Source: Candidatus Helarchaeota archaeon (GTDB lineage Archaea; Asgardarchaeota; Lokiarchaeia; Helarchaeales; HEL-GB-A). From it: DNA of 25,295 bases. The notes under the pieces were generated by a model that was given only the letters and a program-made list of their open reading frames with translations, searched no databases and had not been told where the DNA came from. A program made the position numbers and the translations under genes. Each line of letters begins with the position of its first letter. Within the stretch, counting starts at the first letter, position 1. The stretch spans positions 1-25,295 of the forward strand of contig JAEOSY010000653.1 in the NCBI GenBank assembly GCA_016840125.1, read 5' to 3'. This document shows, piece after piece, positions 8,952 through 17,327 of the stretch.

Positions 8952-9404
8952 ATGAGTGATTTTTCAGCTTTAATTGGACAAGTATTAAAGTCAAGCAAGT
9001 TTAAAGTGAAGAAAAAGAAGTTATTGCTTTTTGCTGAATCCATCGGAGCAAAACAACCCCAATTTAATGACCCCAATGATCCGATTGCCCATCCGGCGTA
9101 TGCGAATGCCTATGTTCTTCCAGCATTAATGGGAGTTACTGAAGCGAAAAATGCAGACGGCTCTCAATTAATTAAAAATCCCTTAAAGATCTTACATGGC
9201 GGTCAAGTGTATAGTTATCCCAAAGGTGCACCAGCTATCAAGGACGGCGACAAATTGGTTACTACACCCAAAATCAAGAATATTGAAGTGAAATCCAATG
9301 GTATGATGCTCATAACATGCACGGCTGAGACAAAAAAGAAAGCGTCGGACGATATTGTGTGCAATAGTGAGATTGGCATAGTTATAATGCCTGGAGGTTT
9401 CTAA
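8952..9404 (+). CDS. MaoC N-terminal-like hot-dog protein (hydratase subunit)
   Basis: A 150-residue single hot-dog domain of the MaoC_dehydrat_N type: LLLFAESIGAKQPQFNDP on the central helix, AHPAYANAYVLPALMG, ILHGGQVYSY and a DGDKLVTTPKI strand pair. It lacks the D....H catalytic pair of active R-hydratases, which fits the N-terminal half of two-domain enzymes. It is followed after one base by the catalytic-type MaoC gene at 9406, so the two very probably form one split (R)-specific enoyl-CoA hydratase or 3-hydroxyacyl-thioester dehydratase. A GAGGAG purine stretch at 8937-8942 lies 9 bases before the ATG. It is divergent from glcD. The acyl-chain specificity is unknown. Confidence 0.82.
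   Translation: MSDFSALIGQVLKSSKFKVKKKKLLLFAESIGAKQPQFNDPNDPIAHPAYANAYVLPALMGVTEAKNADGSQLIKNPLKILHGGQVYSYPKGAPAIKDGDKLVTTPKIKNIEVKSNGMMLITCTAETKKKASDDIVCNSEIGIVIMPGGF
9393..9398 (+). promoter_or_regulatory. Shine-Dalgarno site for the 9406 gene
   Basis: A perfect GGAGGT lies seven bases before the ATG at 9406 and inside the last codons of the preceding hydratase-subunit gene. It fixes the start of the second gene and supports coupled translation of the pair. Confidence 0.75.
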
Positions 9405-9405
9405 G

Positions 9406-10107
9406 ATGGTGAAATGGGAAGATATTAAAGAAGGCGAAATTGGCACTTCTATGGAATACGGCCCCTTAATGCGAGCCGAATTTGTTGATTACGCTGCCGC
9501 AGGTGGCGATACGAACCCCATCCATACGGATGAATTCGCGGGAATTCGCGCCGGAAATAAAGGTGTCATAGCTCATGGCTTATACAGCCACGCTTTTTTG
9601 GGCAAAATGCTGGTGGATTGGGTTGGCGCCGAGAATCTCAAAAACTACGGTGGGCGCATGATCGGAATGGCACGTCCGGGAGATATACTTCTTCTTACAG
9701 CAAAAGTAACTAAGAAGTACGAGGAAAATGGCGAAAAATTAGTGGATCTCGAAATTAAGTCTACCACCAAAACCTATTACGTTCGCGGAATGGGAAAAGC
9801 AACCCCTGACATGTCAGATGCTGATTTACTAAAGAAATTAGAAAATGCCAAGTACGAGGTTGAAGTCGAATTTGTGCCTGCTGAAAAGTGGGAATTCAAA
9901 TTAAAAGTAAAACATATCGAAGACGTAGAAATTAACACCAAACGAACGGTAATGGATGAACCCGTTGTCCGTGATTGGCTTAGGGTAGGAAAAGACAAAT
10001 TAACCGCAGAAATCATTGGAAAGCGTAGAGGGGATAGCTTCAGATTCGGAATTATCCGACTTCGAGAATCAATTGCGGGAACTGCTACTGTGGCAATTCC
10101 TGAATAA
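9406..10107 (+). CDS. MaoC-like (R)-specific hydratase/dehydratase, catalytic subunit
   Basis: A 233-residue protein. The hydratase-2 motif is clear: AAGGDTNPIHTDEFA near residues 31-45, with the D and H expected for water addition to enoyl thioesters, then GVIAHGLYSHAFLGKML. The hot-dog domain runs to about residue 130. A further ~85-residue segment ends in a RLRESIAGTATVAIPE tail that is shared with the paralogue at 10164. It pairs with the MaoC-N protein just upstream. In the context of Mcr and FAD/FeS genes it could act in acyl-CoA oxidation or synthesis, but the sequence only shows the hydratase family. T-rich bases after the stop (10109-10126) may end the transcript. Confidence 0.88.
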   Translation: MVKWEDIKEGEIGTSMEYGPLMRAEFVDYAAAGGDTNPIHTDEFAGIRAGNKGVIAHGLYSHAFLGKMLVDWVGAENLKNYGGRMIGMARPGDILLLTAKVTKKYEENGEKLVDLEIKSTTKTYYVRGMGKATPDMSDADLLKKLENAKYEVEVEFVPAEKWEFKLKVKHIEDVEINTKRTVMDEPVVRDWLRVGKDKLTAEIIGKRRGDSFRFGIIRLRESIAGTATVAIPE

Positions 10108-10108
10108 T

Positions 10109-10126
10109 ATTTTTTTCCTTTTTTTA
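10109..10126 (+). terminator. T-rich archaeal-type terminator
   Basis: Two runs of seven T separated by CC lie directly after the stop of the MaoC gene and in the 56-base gap before the next one. T tracts on the non-template strand end archaeal transcription. No strong hairpin is seen. Confidence 0.45.
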
Positions 10127-10163
10127 AAAATCAGAAAAATATAAACTATTATGTGATTATTAT

Positions 10164-10883
10164 ATGGTCTCTAACAAATTTGGGGAAATAAATGAAGGCG
10201 AAATTATACAAGGAGTGGATGGTCCAGTAAATCGGCAAGATATCATCCGGTATGCCAAAACTTCGGGGGATCAAAATCCGATTCATACTACTTATGGAGT
10301 AGCTATGGCTGCTGGATTGAACGGAGTCATTCAACATGGGCTCTTTTCTCTTGCATGGTTAATCAAGACTGTCACCAATTGGCTCGGTGATGCAGGAAAA
10401 CTGAAGCATTTGAACATCCAGTTTCGCGCCATGGTTAGACCAAATGACATGGTTTATAGTAAAGGGAAGATTATAAAGAAATATCAAGAGAACGGACATA
10501 ATTTAGTTGATTTGGAAGTAGTTCAAGATGCTTGGAGTTTACTTTGCAAAGGAACCGCTCAAGCAACAGATAAATCAATTGATCCCGAAAAGTTTAAGAA
10601 TTTATTGTTAAATACGAAATTAGGAATCGATACTCAAATGAGTTTAGAAAATGGAGAAATCAAATCAACTGATTTAAACTCCCTAGAGTTCCAAGCGGAT
10701 GGGCTCGAAATTGTTCCGAATACCCTGTCATTCTGGGAAGGCTTTATACGCGGCTGGTCACGAAAAGGGGAGAAAATTCAAGTCAAATTGCTCGCCCCTC
10801 TTAAAAATGGATTAGCAGAGTTTGAAATCCACAGAGTATCAAGGTCCATTAAAGGAACTGCAACCGTATCAATATCATCTTAA
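10164..10883 (+). CDS. MaoC-like hydratase, second catalytic-type paralogue
   Basis: A 239-residue paralogue of the gene at 9406. It keeps the active-site motif (AKTSGDQNPIHTTYGVAMA, then GVIQHGLFSLAWLI) and the same C-terminal ending (SRSIKGTATVSISS). Between residues about 150 and 190 it has a more polar, divergent linker. No separate N-terminal partner gene precedes it, so it may work alone, as a homodimer, or share the 8952 partner. The start is the first ATG after the preceding gene and is followed directly by the conserved FGEINEGEII segment that matches the paralogue's WEDIKEGEIG. The substrate is unknown. Confidence 0.85.
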   Translation: MVSNKFGEINEGEIIQGVDGPVNRQDIIRYAKTSGDQNPIHTTYGVAMAAGLNGVIQHGLFSLAWLIKTVTNWLGDAGKLKHLNIQFRAMVRPNDMVYSKGKIIKKYQENGHNLVDLEVVQDAWSLLCKGTAQATDKSIDPEKFKNLLLNTKLGIDTQMSLENGEIKSTDLNSLEFQADGLEIVPNTLSFWEGFIRGWSRKGEKIQVKLLAPLKNGLAEFEIHRVSRSIKGTATVSISS

Positions 10884-10925
10884 TTAATAAAGAATAAAAT
10901 CAAAGGTAAGGAAGAGGTCTTAATT

Positions 10926-11471
10926 ATGACTAAGAACCCTGACAAACCACTCGATCCCAACCAGAAACTTGGAGTTCTGAAATTCATTAATGATAAGAAT
11001 TTTCAATTAATACAATTAGCGGATAGCAAAGCTACCTCCATTCTCGGCATCAATGGCTTAATGCTTACAGTTCTTTTTGCAATTGGGGGATTTATTCCAG
11101 ATTTTTTCTCTTTCACAACCATAGTCGATTACATTCGATTAGGTCTCCTAGGAGCATATTTAATATTCGCTGCCGGGAGCCTTATTTTTAGTATCCTGAC
11201 AATATCCCCATTAGTTGAGGCAACGGGTAAACCTATTAAGGATATTTTTTACTATAACCACATTCTTCAGTATGCCAATGCGGATGAATTTGCAGAAGAA
11301 GTCAAAGAGAGACTGAATGATTCTGATTCTTTAATTAGATCCCTCTCAGATCAAAATTACGCGGTTGCTCTTGTGGATAAACGGAAATACACTAATATCC
11401 GCAGATGTATCCTATTTGTCTTCATCTCATTCATAATTTTTATAGCTCTAATTGTAGTTATGTTTATTTAA
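10926..11471 (+). CDS. PycTM-like (DUF5706-type) membrane protein
   Basis: A 181-residue protein whose layout matches the transmembrane effector domain of Pycsar systems. An amphipathic N-terminal helix carries LADSKATSILGINGLML (residues about 31-47), leading into a first membrane segment. A second segment follows (LGLLGAYLIFAAGSLIFSIL), then a loop with SPLV and KDIFYYNHI, a cytoplasmic helical stretch with DQNYAVALVDKRKYTNIRRC, and a last membrane helix (ILFVFISFIIFIALIVVMFI). The D.KA...L..N pattern and the K(Y) helix are family hallmarks as I remember them. No nucleotide cyclase gene is adjacent. It could be a stand-alone membrane protein rather than a defence effector. A purine-rich GGTAAGGAAGAGG precedes the ATG. 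Confidence 0.75.
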   Translation: MTKNPDKPLDPNQKLGVLKFINDKNFQLIQLADSKATSILGINGLMLTVLFAIGGFIPDFFSFTTIVDYIRLGLLGAYLIFAAGSLIFSILTISPLVEATGKPIKDIFYYNHILQYANADEFAEEVKERLNDSDSLIRSLSDQNYAVALVDKRKYTNIRRCILFVFISFIIFIALIVVMFI

Positions 11472-11501
11472 AAACAATCCAATTCATCAAGGTGAGGAAG
11501 A

Positions 11502-11993
11502 ATGAGTGTTAAATTAGTAGCTATTAAGATAGAAAAAGAGAAAGATGATCAAGTTATAATAGGGCAGGCGAATTTTTCAATCTATACAACAGACAATCTA
11601 TTTAGGGAATTACTCACCACTGTCCCTGGGATCAAGTGTGCAGTGGCAATGAATGAAGCAGAGCCCAAACTTGTCCGCTTTAATCAAAACGATGAACGTT
11701 TGGGGGAATTAGCGTCTAAAAATGCCCTAGCCATTGGAGCGAGCCATATTTTTATTATAATCACACAGGGCGCTTATCCTATTAACATATTACCAACAAT
11801 TCGAAATGTTCCGGGAGTTTGCAATATTTACGTTGCATCAGCTAACCCTCTTGAGGTTATAGTTGCTGAAACTTCACTAGGTCGAGCAGTAGTCGGTATA
11901 ATTGATGGAACCGCAGTTAGTTCGATTGAAAATGATGAGCAACGGCAAGCACGGCGCGACTTAATAAAAAAAATTGGGTATAAATTGGGATAA
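11502..11993 (+). CDS. Adenosine-specific kinase family protein (PF04008-like)
   Basis: A 163-residue protein matching the archaeal/bacterial family named adenosine-specific kinase (PAE2307-type). Visible hallmarks are VKLVAIKIEKEKDDQVIIGQANF at the start, LLTTVPGIKCAVAMNEA, LGELASKNALAIGASHIFIII, NVPGVCNIYVASANPLEVIVAET and GRAVVGIIDG, ending with RRDLIKKIGYKLG. The length is normal. The family has an AMP-binding fold, and a true physiological role is not settled. The GGTGAGG ribosome-binding site lies 6 bases before the ATG, and the gap to the upstream PycTM-like gene is only 30 bases, so the two may be co-transcribed. It converges with the minus-strand RAM gene. Confidence 0.88.
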   Translation: MSVKLVAIKIEKEKDDQVIIGQANFSIYTTDNLFRELLTTVPGIKCAVAMNEAEPKLVRFNQNDERLGELASKNALAIGASHIFIIITQGAYPINILPTIRNVPGVCNIYVASANPLEVIVAETSLGRAVVGIIDGTAVSSIENDEQRQARRDLIKKIGYKLG

Positions 11994-12006
11994 TTCCCAA
12001 ACTTTT

Positions 12007-12240
12007 TCATAAATCAATGGCTAAATACGATACTGTATCCTGTACGCCCGGAATCTCATGTATCTTAGTGACAATCATCTTAGCGACGTTCTCTAAGTTA
12101 TCCCCTTCAATTTTAATGATGATATCATAGGGTCCAGTAACGGTGTAAGCTTCAACAACATTCTTGATTTTTCGAATATTGGCTAAAATTTCTTTTAATT
12201 GTCCGACTTGGCCTTTAATTGTTACGAATGCAATTGCCAC
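12007..12240 (-). CDS. Stand-alone RAM (Lrp/AsnC ligand-binding) domain protein
   Basis: A 77-residue protein consisting only of the RAM domain: AIAFVTIKGQVGQLKEIL, then VVEAYTVTGPYDIIIKIEG with the typical YDI, then IHEIPGVQDTVSYLAI. It has no helix-turn-helix. Stand-alone RAM proteins form ligand-binding oligomers and may modulate full Lrp regulators; the ligand here (amino acid or other) cannot be read from sequence. It lies 12 bases downstream of rpoB on the same strand, so it is probably transcribed with it. Confidence 0.88.
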   Translation of the reverse strand: MAIAFVTIKGQVGQLKEILANIRKIKNVVEAYTVTGPYDIIIKIEGDNLENVAKMIVTKIHEIPGVQDTVSYLAIDL

Positions 12241-12252
12241 TTAAGCCCCTCG

Positions 12253-15200
12253 TTACGCTATTTCTTTTAACAGTAGGCGTGGAACTACCAGTAATGAAGT
12301 TAATTCTTGGATTAACAATTTGAATGCGTAAGATACGGTTAATCGAGCAATACGAGCTTTTTCACCACAGATTGGACAATAATATCGATCTCGATTTCTG
12401 TCATATACGGCGAGAATTCCACACTCACTACAAACTAAGATTGTTGTCTTATCCGATTCTTCAAGTAGTCGCTCCTTTAAAAGCAAAGCTGCTCCATGCC
12501 CGACTAGGCAGTCTCGCTCCATTTCTCCAAAGCGTAGACCCCCTTCTCTTGCTCGCCCTTCTGTTGGTTGTCGGGTTAGAATTTGAACAGGACCTCGTGC
12601 TCTTGCGTGGATTTTATCTGCAACCATGTGATGCAATTTCTGATAATAAACGATCCCAATGAATATATCCGCTGCAAATTTTTCACCAGTCACCCCGTTA
12701 TACATCGCCTCTCTCCCTGAATATTTAAAGCCATATCTCTCTAAATCCGCACAAACATCTTCAAGTTTAGACGAAAACGCAGTTCCATCTGAACGTACCC
12801 CTCGCATGGCAGCAGTTTTTCCTGAAATTGACTCGATTACTTGCCCTAAGGTCATCCTTGAAGGAATTGCATGTGGATTAATGATGAAATCGGGAACCAC
12901 ACCATCTTCAGTAAATGGCATATCTTCCTGAGGGACTATTAAACCCAAAACACCTTTTTGCCCATGCCGAGACGCGAATTTATCCCCTAATTCGGGAATA
13001 CGCTGATCCCGTACTTTCACTTTAATTAATTTGTTTCCATCAATTGTTTCAGTAATAATTACTGAATCAACAGTACCATTTTCACCGTGGCGAAGATTTA
13101 TGGAGGTTTCACGGCGGGTAGGCGCAGGGAGCTCAAATTCTCGATATTCTTCAAGAAAACGAGGTGGTGAGGTTCGTCCTATTAGTACTTCTCCGCCCCG
13201 AATTTCTATTTCTGGTTCAATAATTCCATCTTCACCAAGATGGCGATAAGCTTCAGCTGCACGATAGCCACGGACAGTGCGCTCTGGAATCTCATATTTA
13301 TCTTCCTGTCCCCCCGGATATTTTCGTTCTTCAGCATCGTACGACCGAAAGAATGAGGACCGAGCTAATCCCCGTTCAATACTTGCTTTATTGATAATCA
13401 AGGCATCTTCAATGTTATACCCTTGATAGCTCAAGATCGCGACAACAAAGTTTTGACCGGCTGGTCTGGTGTCAAATGCGATGGCATCCATTGCCTGAGT
13501 CTTCACAATTGGAGTTTGAGGGTAATGAAGAAGTTGCCCCCTCGTATCAACCCGTAATCTAAAATTTGCAGCATATAAGCCAAGGGCTTGCTTAGCCATT
13601 CCTGCTTCGTATGTATTTCTTGGACTCTGATTATGTTCTGCATATGGAATTAAACTTCCTGTAATACCTAAAATAGTTGAAGGCTCGATCTCACAGTGTG
13701 TATGGTCCTCTGTAACTTTATCAGAAGCCATTGCAATATAACAATTTTCCTCTTCCTCCGCATCTAAATATTCTATCAATCCATGTTCAATCAAGTCACT
13801 CCATTGCCATTCTCGATTTTTCAATTTTTCCATGTGCTCTGCTCTTACTTTTAGTTTCCCCTTTTCTACAATGATACACGGTCTTCGTGCTCGACCTGCG
13901 TCACAATTAATTTGAACTTCCTTAATATCATGATAAATTGCAATATTGACCTCATGATCTAGTTCATTTTTACGTCTTTTAAGCCTTATGTGCTGGACAA
14001 ACTCATCCGGTTGATTTTGTAGTCCGATCAGCCTTCCGTTCAAGAAAACTCGATACCCCTCTTTAATTCCTTTCTCTCGAATTTCTTCAATTGGTTGAAG
14101 ACCTAAATCCAAGAGCAGCCTTTCCACTTTAACATCATCTGTCCCAACAGAAATGTACGTCATCAGTGCTAGATTCTTAACTAACCCACAATTCGGCCCT
14201 TCAGGCGTTTCATTGGGACAAATCTTACCCCAATGGGTTGGATGTAAGTCCCGTGCCTCGAAATGGGGTTGACTTCGACTGAGGGGTGAGACTACTCGTC
14301 GAAGATGACTTAGAGCTGAAATATAATTTGTCCGATCTAGCAATTGACTAACTCCAGCTTTTCCCCCTACCCAGTTCCCTGTTGCGAGTGCATGGCGTAA
14401 ACGTTCGGTTACGACATCTGCCCGGACTGCGGTCTTAATATTTGGAGAGCGCCCTCTGACTGCCGTGCGCTCCAGTTGGTATTTGATATCTCGGCAGAGA
14501 TTGAGAAACGCCACTCGAAACAGGCTTGTAAGAAGATCTCCCGCTAATTTTAACCTTTTATTTGCATAATGATCTTTATCGTCAGGAATTCTCTTTTTAA
14601 CTTGTAATTCTATAATGCGTTGCGCCATTTGCCCAATATAATAGGCCTTTTTAAGGCGATCAAGAGTAGTTCTACCGATATGTGGAAGCAGATACCTATC
14701 CAAAACTTGTCCCGCGCGCCTTAACCGATATTCTCGCGTCTGTCCTACTGCAACTCGCTTCCCAATATAATCTAAGGCATTATCAATTGTGCCCTTGGCA
14801 TCTTTGGGAACATATATTGGAGATGCTGCCTCTAACGTGGGAATTAACTGGCGTCGGACTGTTGGGTCATCTGAGATTGCGTCGCTAATTTCCTTATCAG
14901 TCACAAGACCAAGTGCTCGCACTAATATTGCGAAAGGGATCTTGCCAGGAACTGATGGAAACGATACTCGGAGTGATCCATCATTGCGCTGCTCGATTGT
15001 AACAGGCGCCCGAAATCCTTGCGCTGTTGAAAAAACTTTCCCAACATAATTTGCAGATAAACTTTTACTTGCTTCTTCAGTCAGCATCCGATTGGGTGCT
15101 AGATCTTCTCGCGTTACAAGAACACGTTCAGATCCATTTATGATAAAATAACCCCCGGGATCTAGAGGATCTTCCCCATGTTTAATTAGCTCCTCATTAT

Positions 15201-15624
15201 TCATATCCTTTAAAAGACACACATTTGAACGCAACATTATCGGTAATCGCCCAATATACACATTAACTACTTCACCCTCAATTTCAATTCCTGTGCGTTC
15301 ATCCTTTCTCACAGGAGTCATTTCTAAGTATAATGGCGCAGAATACGTCAAATTCCGAATACGTGCTTCAATTGGGAAGATTGGTTTGACAGATCCATCT
15401 GCCTCCCGAATTGTGGGGTCCCCAATAGTCATCCTTCCTAATTTAACATAATATTGAGGAATATCCGGCTCAATTCGCGCAACTTCATCAACAACATCTT
15501 GCATATTATGTTCAATAAAGACATTGTAGGAATCCAAGTGCTGTCGCACGAGCCCCTTTTCTTCAAAGAAAGCACGCATCAGAACCCATTCATCGAACTC
15601 ATAATTTTCAACTTTACTCGTCAT
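12253..15624 (-). CDS. rpoB: DNA-directed RNA polymerase subunit B (unsplit)
   Basis: A full-length 1123-residue RpoB (Rpo2), the second-largest catalytic subunit of archaeal RNA polymerase. The N-terminus has the archaeal FFEEKGLVRQHLDSYNVFIEH. Other landmarks are GGYFIINGSERVLV, HWGKICPNETPEGPNCGLVKNLAL, QNFVVAILSYQGYNIEDALI, GDKFASRHGQKGVLG and NPHAIPSRMTLGQ. The C-terminal clamp has a zinc site: CSEC at 1065-1068 and CPIC at 1083-1086. It is a single chain, unlike the B''/B' pair of most euryarchaeal methanogens. rpoH is not directly upstream and rpoA1 does not follow, so the usual rpoH-B-A1-A2 order is broken here. The start agrees with the family N-terminus. Confidence 0.98.
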   Translation of the reverse strand: MTSKVENYEFDEWVLMRAFFEEKGLVRQHLDSYNVFIEHNMQDVVDEVARIEPDIPQYYVKLGRMTIGDPTIREADGSVKPIFPIEARIRNLTYSAPLYLEMTPVRKDERTGIEIEGEVVNVYIGRLPIMLRSNVCLLKDMNNEELIKHGEDPLDPGGYFIINGSERVLVTREDLAPNRMLTEEASKSLSANYVGKVFSTAQGFRAPVTIEQRNDGSLRVSFPSVPGKIPFAILVRALGLVTDKEISDAISDDPTVRRQLIPTLEAASPIYVPKDAKGTIDNALDYIGKRVAVGQTREYRLRRAGQVLDRYLLPHIGRTTLDRLKKAYYIGQMAQRIIELQVKKRIPDDKDHYANKRLKLAGDLLTSLFRVAFLNLCRDIKYQLERTAVRGRSPNIKTAVRADVVTERLRHALATGNWVGGKAGVSQLLDRTNYISALSHLRRVVSPLSRSQPHFEARDLHPTHWGKICPNETPEGPNCGLVKNLALMTYISVGTDDVKVERLLLDLGLQPIEEIREKGIKEGYRVFLNGRLIGLQNQPDEFVQHIRLKRRKNELDHEVNIAIYHDIKEVQINCDAGRARRPCIIVEKGKLKVRAEHMEKLKNREWQWSDLIEHGLIEYLDAEEEENCYIAMASDKVTEDHTHCEIEPSTILGITGSLIPYAEHNQSPRNTYEAGMAKQALGLYAANFRLRVDTRGQLLHYPQTPIVKTQAMDAIAFDTRPAGQNFVVAILSYQGYNIEDALIINKASIERGLARSSFFRSYDAEERKYPGGQEDKYEIPERTVRGYRAAEAYRHLGEDGIIEPEIEIRGGEVLIGRTSPPRFLEEYREFELPAPTRRETSINLRHGENGTVDSVIITETIDGNKLIKVKVRDQRIPELGDKFASRHGQKGVLGLIVPQEDMPFTEDGVVPDFIINPHAIPSRMTLGQVIESISGKTAAMRGVRSDGTAFSSKLEDVCADLERYGFKYSGREAMYNGVTGEKFAADIFIGIVYYQKLHHMVADKIHARARGPVQILTRQPTEGRAREGGLRFGEMERDCLVGHGAALLLKERLLEESDKTTILVCSECGILAVYDRNRDRYYCPICGEKARIARLTVSYAFKLLIQELTSLLVVPRLLLKEIA

Positions 15625-15982
15625 TCGGATTCACCAATAAACCCTTACATGTTTTAAATTCATTATAATAACGTTTTTTTGAGTACGTTATCTCCATTTG
15701 CCTTGCAATTGTCTATAATTACTAATATCACACAATTTTCAAAAAGTTCTGAAAAAACAACTTGATATCGATTTCTTCGTTATAAAAATTAAATTTCCTT
15801 ATAAATTCTTCGGATTTGAGCGCCCTTCTCAAGGGGAATCCCTTCATTTTATACAACCCGCTCGTTTCCACACACATTTCATTGAAGAAATTAAAACCCC
15901 GCGGACGAATTTTTGCATGCATATTTCATTTCCCTTTACTAAAATCATTATTCAGCAAATCCTGATAAAGAAGAGATTTATA
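15625..15982. other. Intergenic region upstream of rpoB
   Basis: An AT-rich stretch with the presumed rpoB promoter near its left end; the minus strand has a TTATAATGAATTTAAAA segment about 30-50 bases before the rpoB ATG. The only open frame is an unconvincing 64-codon one (15728-15922, minus) with no recognisable similarity, in particular none to rpoH. Confidence 0.5.
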
Positions 15983-16076
15983 CGGGCTCGACGGGAATCG
16001 AACCCGCGACCATCGGGTTTCTTCGTCGACTTTTGACTTAAAAGCCCGACGCTCTGCCTAGCTGAGCTACGAGCCC
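15983..16076 (-). tRNA. tRNA-Lys (UUU) with a ~20-nt canonical intron
   Basis: The minus strand folds as a tRNA. The acceptor GGGCTCG pairs with CGAGCCC, the D arm is GCTC/GAGC, the anticodon stem TCGGG/CCCGA encloses CTTTTAA (anticodon TTT), and the T arm is GCGGG-TTCGATT-CCCGT. About 20 extra bases lie after the anticodon at the canonical 37/38 position. The sequence is identical to the plus-strand copy at 18417-18510 except for one base inside the intron (AAAAGTCGAC here, AAAAGCCGAC there). The intron can form a short CTTTT/AAAAG hairpin. Confidence 0.95.
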
Positions 16077-16102
16077 ATCTCATTTTATAAATAAAAGGGG
16101 TG

Positions 16103-16111
16103 GCGCCCCGA
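16103..16111 (-). pseudogene. Likely 3' end relic of a tRNA-Asp
   Basis: On the minus strand TCGGGGCGC equals the 3' acceptor strand plus following bases of the intact tRNA-Asp. It is followed by a 26-base AT-rich spacer and then the minus-strand tRNA-Lys, just as the intact Asp gene is followed by a 28-base spacer and tRNA-Lys at 18417. Upstream of these nine bases the match is lost; only a palindromic ATTCC/GGAAT is seen. The short match alone is weak, and the conserved synteny is what supports it. Confidence 0.5.
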
Positions 16112-16510
16112 TTCCCCGGAATTTGGAACTGAAATGGGGCTTTTTCGCCTCTTATTGTTAACAATTATGAATGTACCATAATGTACGGCACTATTGTAAC
16201 TAACCAATTTTGTCGGTGTTGGTCGTACTTATGATCAAAATTTGGACCAAACTAGGATTAGAGTTAGGAACAGACAAGCATTGACATTTTATATTTCGAC
16301 AAAATAAAAATAGATAATTAAATCCCCAAAGCGAATATTAACCTGAAAGTAGGGTGGGAGGAAGAATAAAAGAACCAATTACTCAAATAGAACAGAATGA
16401 GGAGACTAATCAATTAAATTTAGATAGTAAGGTCTATCGGTTGTGATTTATGAGTTTGTGGTGTTTTTAAGGAAGATTTGACAAGAGTGTTTAGATAAGA
16501 GGTCTTTTGA
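16112..16510. other. Intergenic region before the zinc-ribbon gene pair
   Basis: About 400 bases with no recognisable gene. It holds a TTGTTAACAA palindrome (16156-16165), an AT-rich presumed promoter, and a purine-rich GGGTGGGAGGAAG at 16353-16365 followed by a 30-codon open frame that has no similarity I can name. Confidence 0.4.
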
Positions 16511-17323
16511 ATGATGGTGAAATGTCAGATTTGTGGATGGTGTCGGGATATTTCTCTCCCAGAGGCGAGGAAAATTAATTCTGATAAAGTTTTCAAATGT
16601 GGAAACTGTGAAAGTCTATACGTGAAAATAGAAAGGGAAATTCCTTGTCCTTTACGGAAACCTTATCCATCGTTAGAAGAAGAAGTACGGTGTATTTTAA
16701 TGAATACGTTATGGAAAGAAGGGATATCTGTGTGGGATTGCCCTGCGGAGTTAGGAAATTGCGATGATCCAATATTGAAGAACAACGTTCCATTTGGGAT
16801 TCCAGTTGGGGATTTTCCGCTCTTCTTGGATGGGAATTACTATATTACAGAGATGAAATTTCTTAAAGTGAGTTGTAGACTTAGAAGTGATAGAGGGAGG
16901 TATGAATCAAAAATGGGAAGTGGTGAAATAGCTGAAACACAAAGTAAAATGATTCTGCAAGGAGGGGGGATTCTCGTAATGATAAGAGAACCACCGCCAT
17001 CCTATTATGGAATAAAGAAATTGTGGGGGAGTACATTAGAGGAGTGTGAGCAGATAATTGAACAACGATACAAAAAATTGATACTAATTGACCAAATACC
17101 GTATGAAGTTTATTTATTAGATTCAGAACGTTATCAGATATATTATGAAGAAGTTAGTTTTGGAAATGAACCGAGAGTTCACAAAAATCAGAGAGTACGG
17201 GATATCTCAACAACTATTATACAAGATTTTCTACCAGAAGCGGTTTCTGAAGTTACTTTATCAGAGTTCAAGCAAGGAGTAGTTGCAAGAGCAATAATTA
17301 ATTTAATTAGAGGAGCTGTATAA
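16511..17323 (+). CDS. Zinc-ribbon protein, possible PD-(D/E)XK-like nuclease; family copy 1
   Basis: A 270-residue protein I do not recognise. The N-terminus is a zinc ribbon (CQICGW near residues 5-10 and CGNC near 33-36). A conserved middle follows: ..EEEVRCILMNTL, VWDCPAELGNCDDP, then FLDGNYYITEMKF and ILVMIREPPPS. A hydrophobic strand preceded by D and ending in E-x-K (ITEMK) is compatible with a PD-(D/E)XK core, but a decisive motif set is not visible. The second gene, four bases downstream, is a clear paralogue over its whole length, and a third C-terminal fragment exists at 21448-21651. AGA/AGG-rich codons and strong AT bias set the pair apart from the metabolic genes. A role in a mobile or defence element is inferred from context only. 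Confidence 0.7.
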   Translation: MMVKCQICGWCRDISLPEARKINSDKVFKCGNCESLYVKIEREIPCPLRKPYPSLEEEVRCILMNTLWKEGISVWDCPAELGNCDDPILKNNVPFGIPVGDFPLFLDGNYYITEMKFLKVSCRLRSDRGRYESKMGSGEIAETQSKMILQGGGILVMIREPPPSYYGIKKLWGSTLEECEQIIEQRYKKLILIDQIPYEVYLLDSERYQIYYEEVSFGNEPRVHKNQRVRDISTTIIQDFLPEAVSEVTLSEFKQGVVARAIINLIRGAV

Positions 17324-17327
17324 GTTT

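Noticed and set aside
12324..13249. Several plus-strand open frames opposite rpoB
   Set aside because: They are antisense to a strongly conserved gene and have no recognisable protein features.
15728..15922. 64-codon minus-strand open frame upstream of rpoB
   Set aside because: No similarity, unremarkable composition and no match to rpoH, which would be expected there; kept only as part of the intergenic entry.
15952..16164. 70-codon minus-strand open frame
   Set aside because: It runs straight through the tRNA-Lys gene and its intron, so it is not coding.
16354..16446. 30-codon GTG-start open frame after a purine-rich stretch
   Set aside because: No similarity; the purine-rich stretch overlaps the start codon and cannot serve it as a ribosome-binding site.
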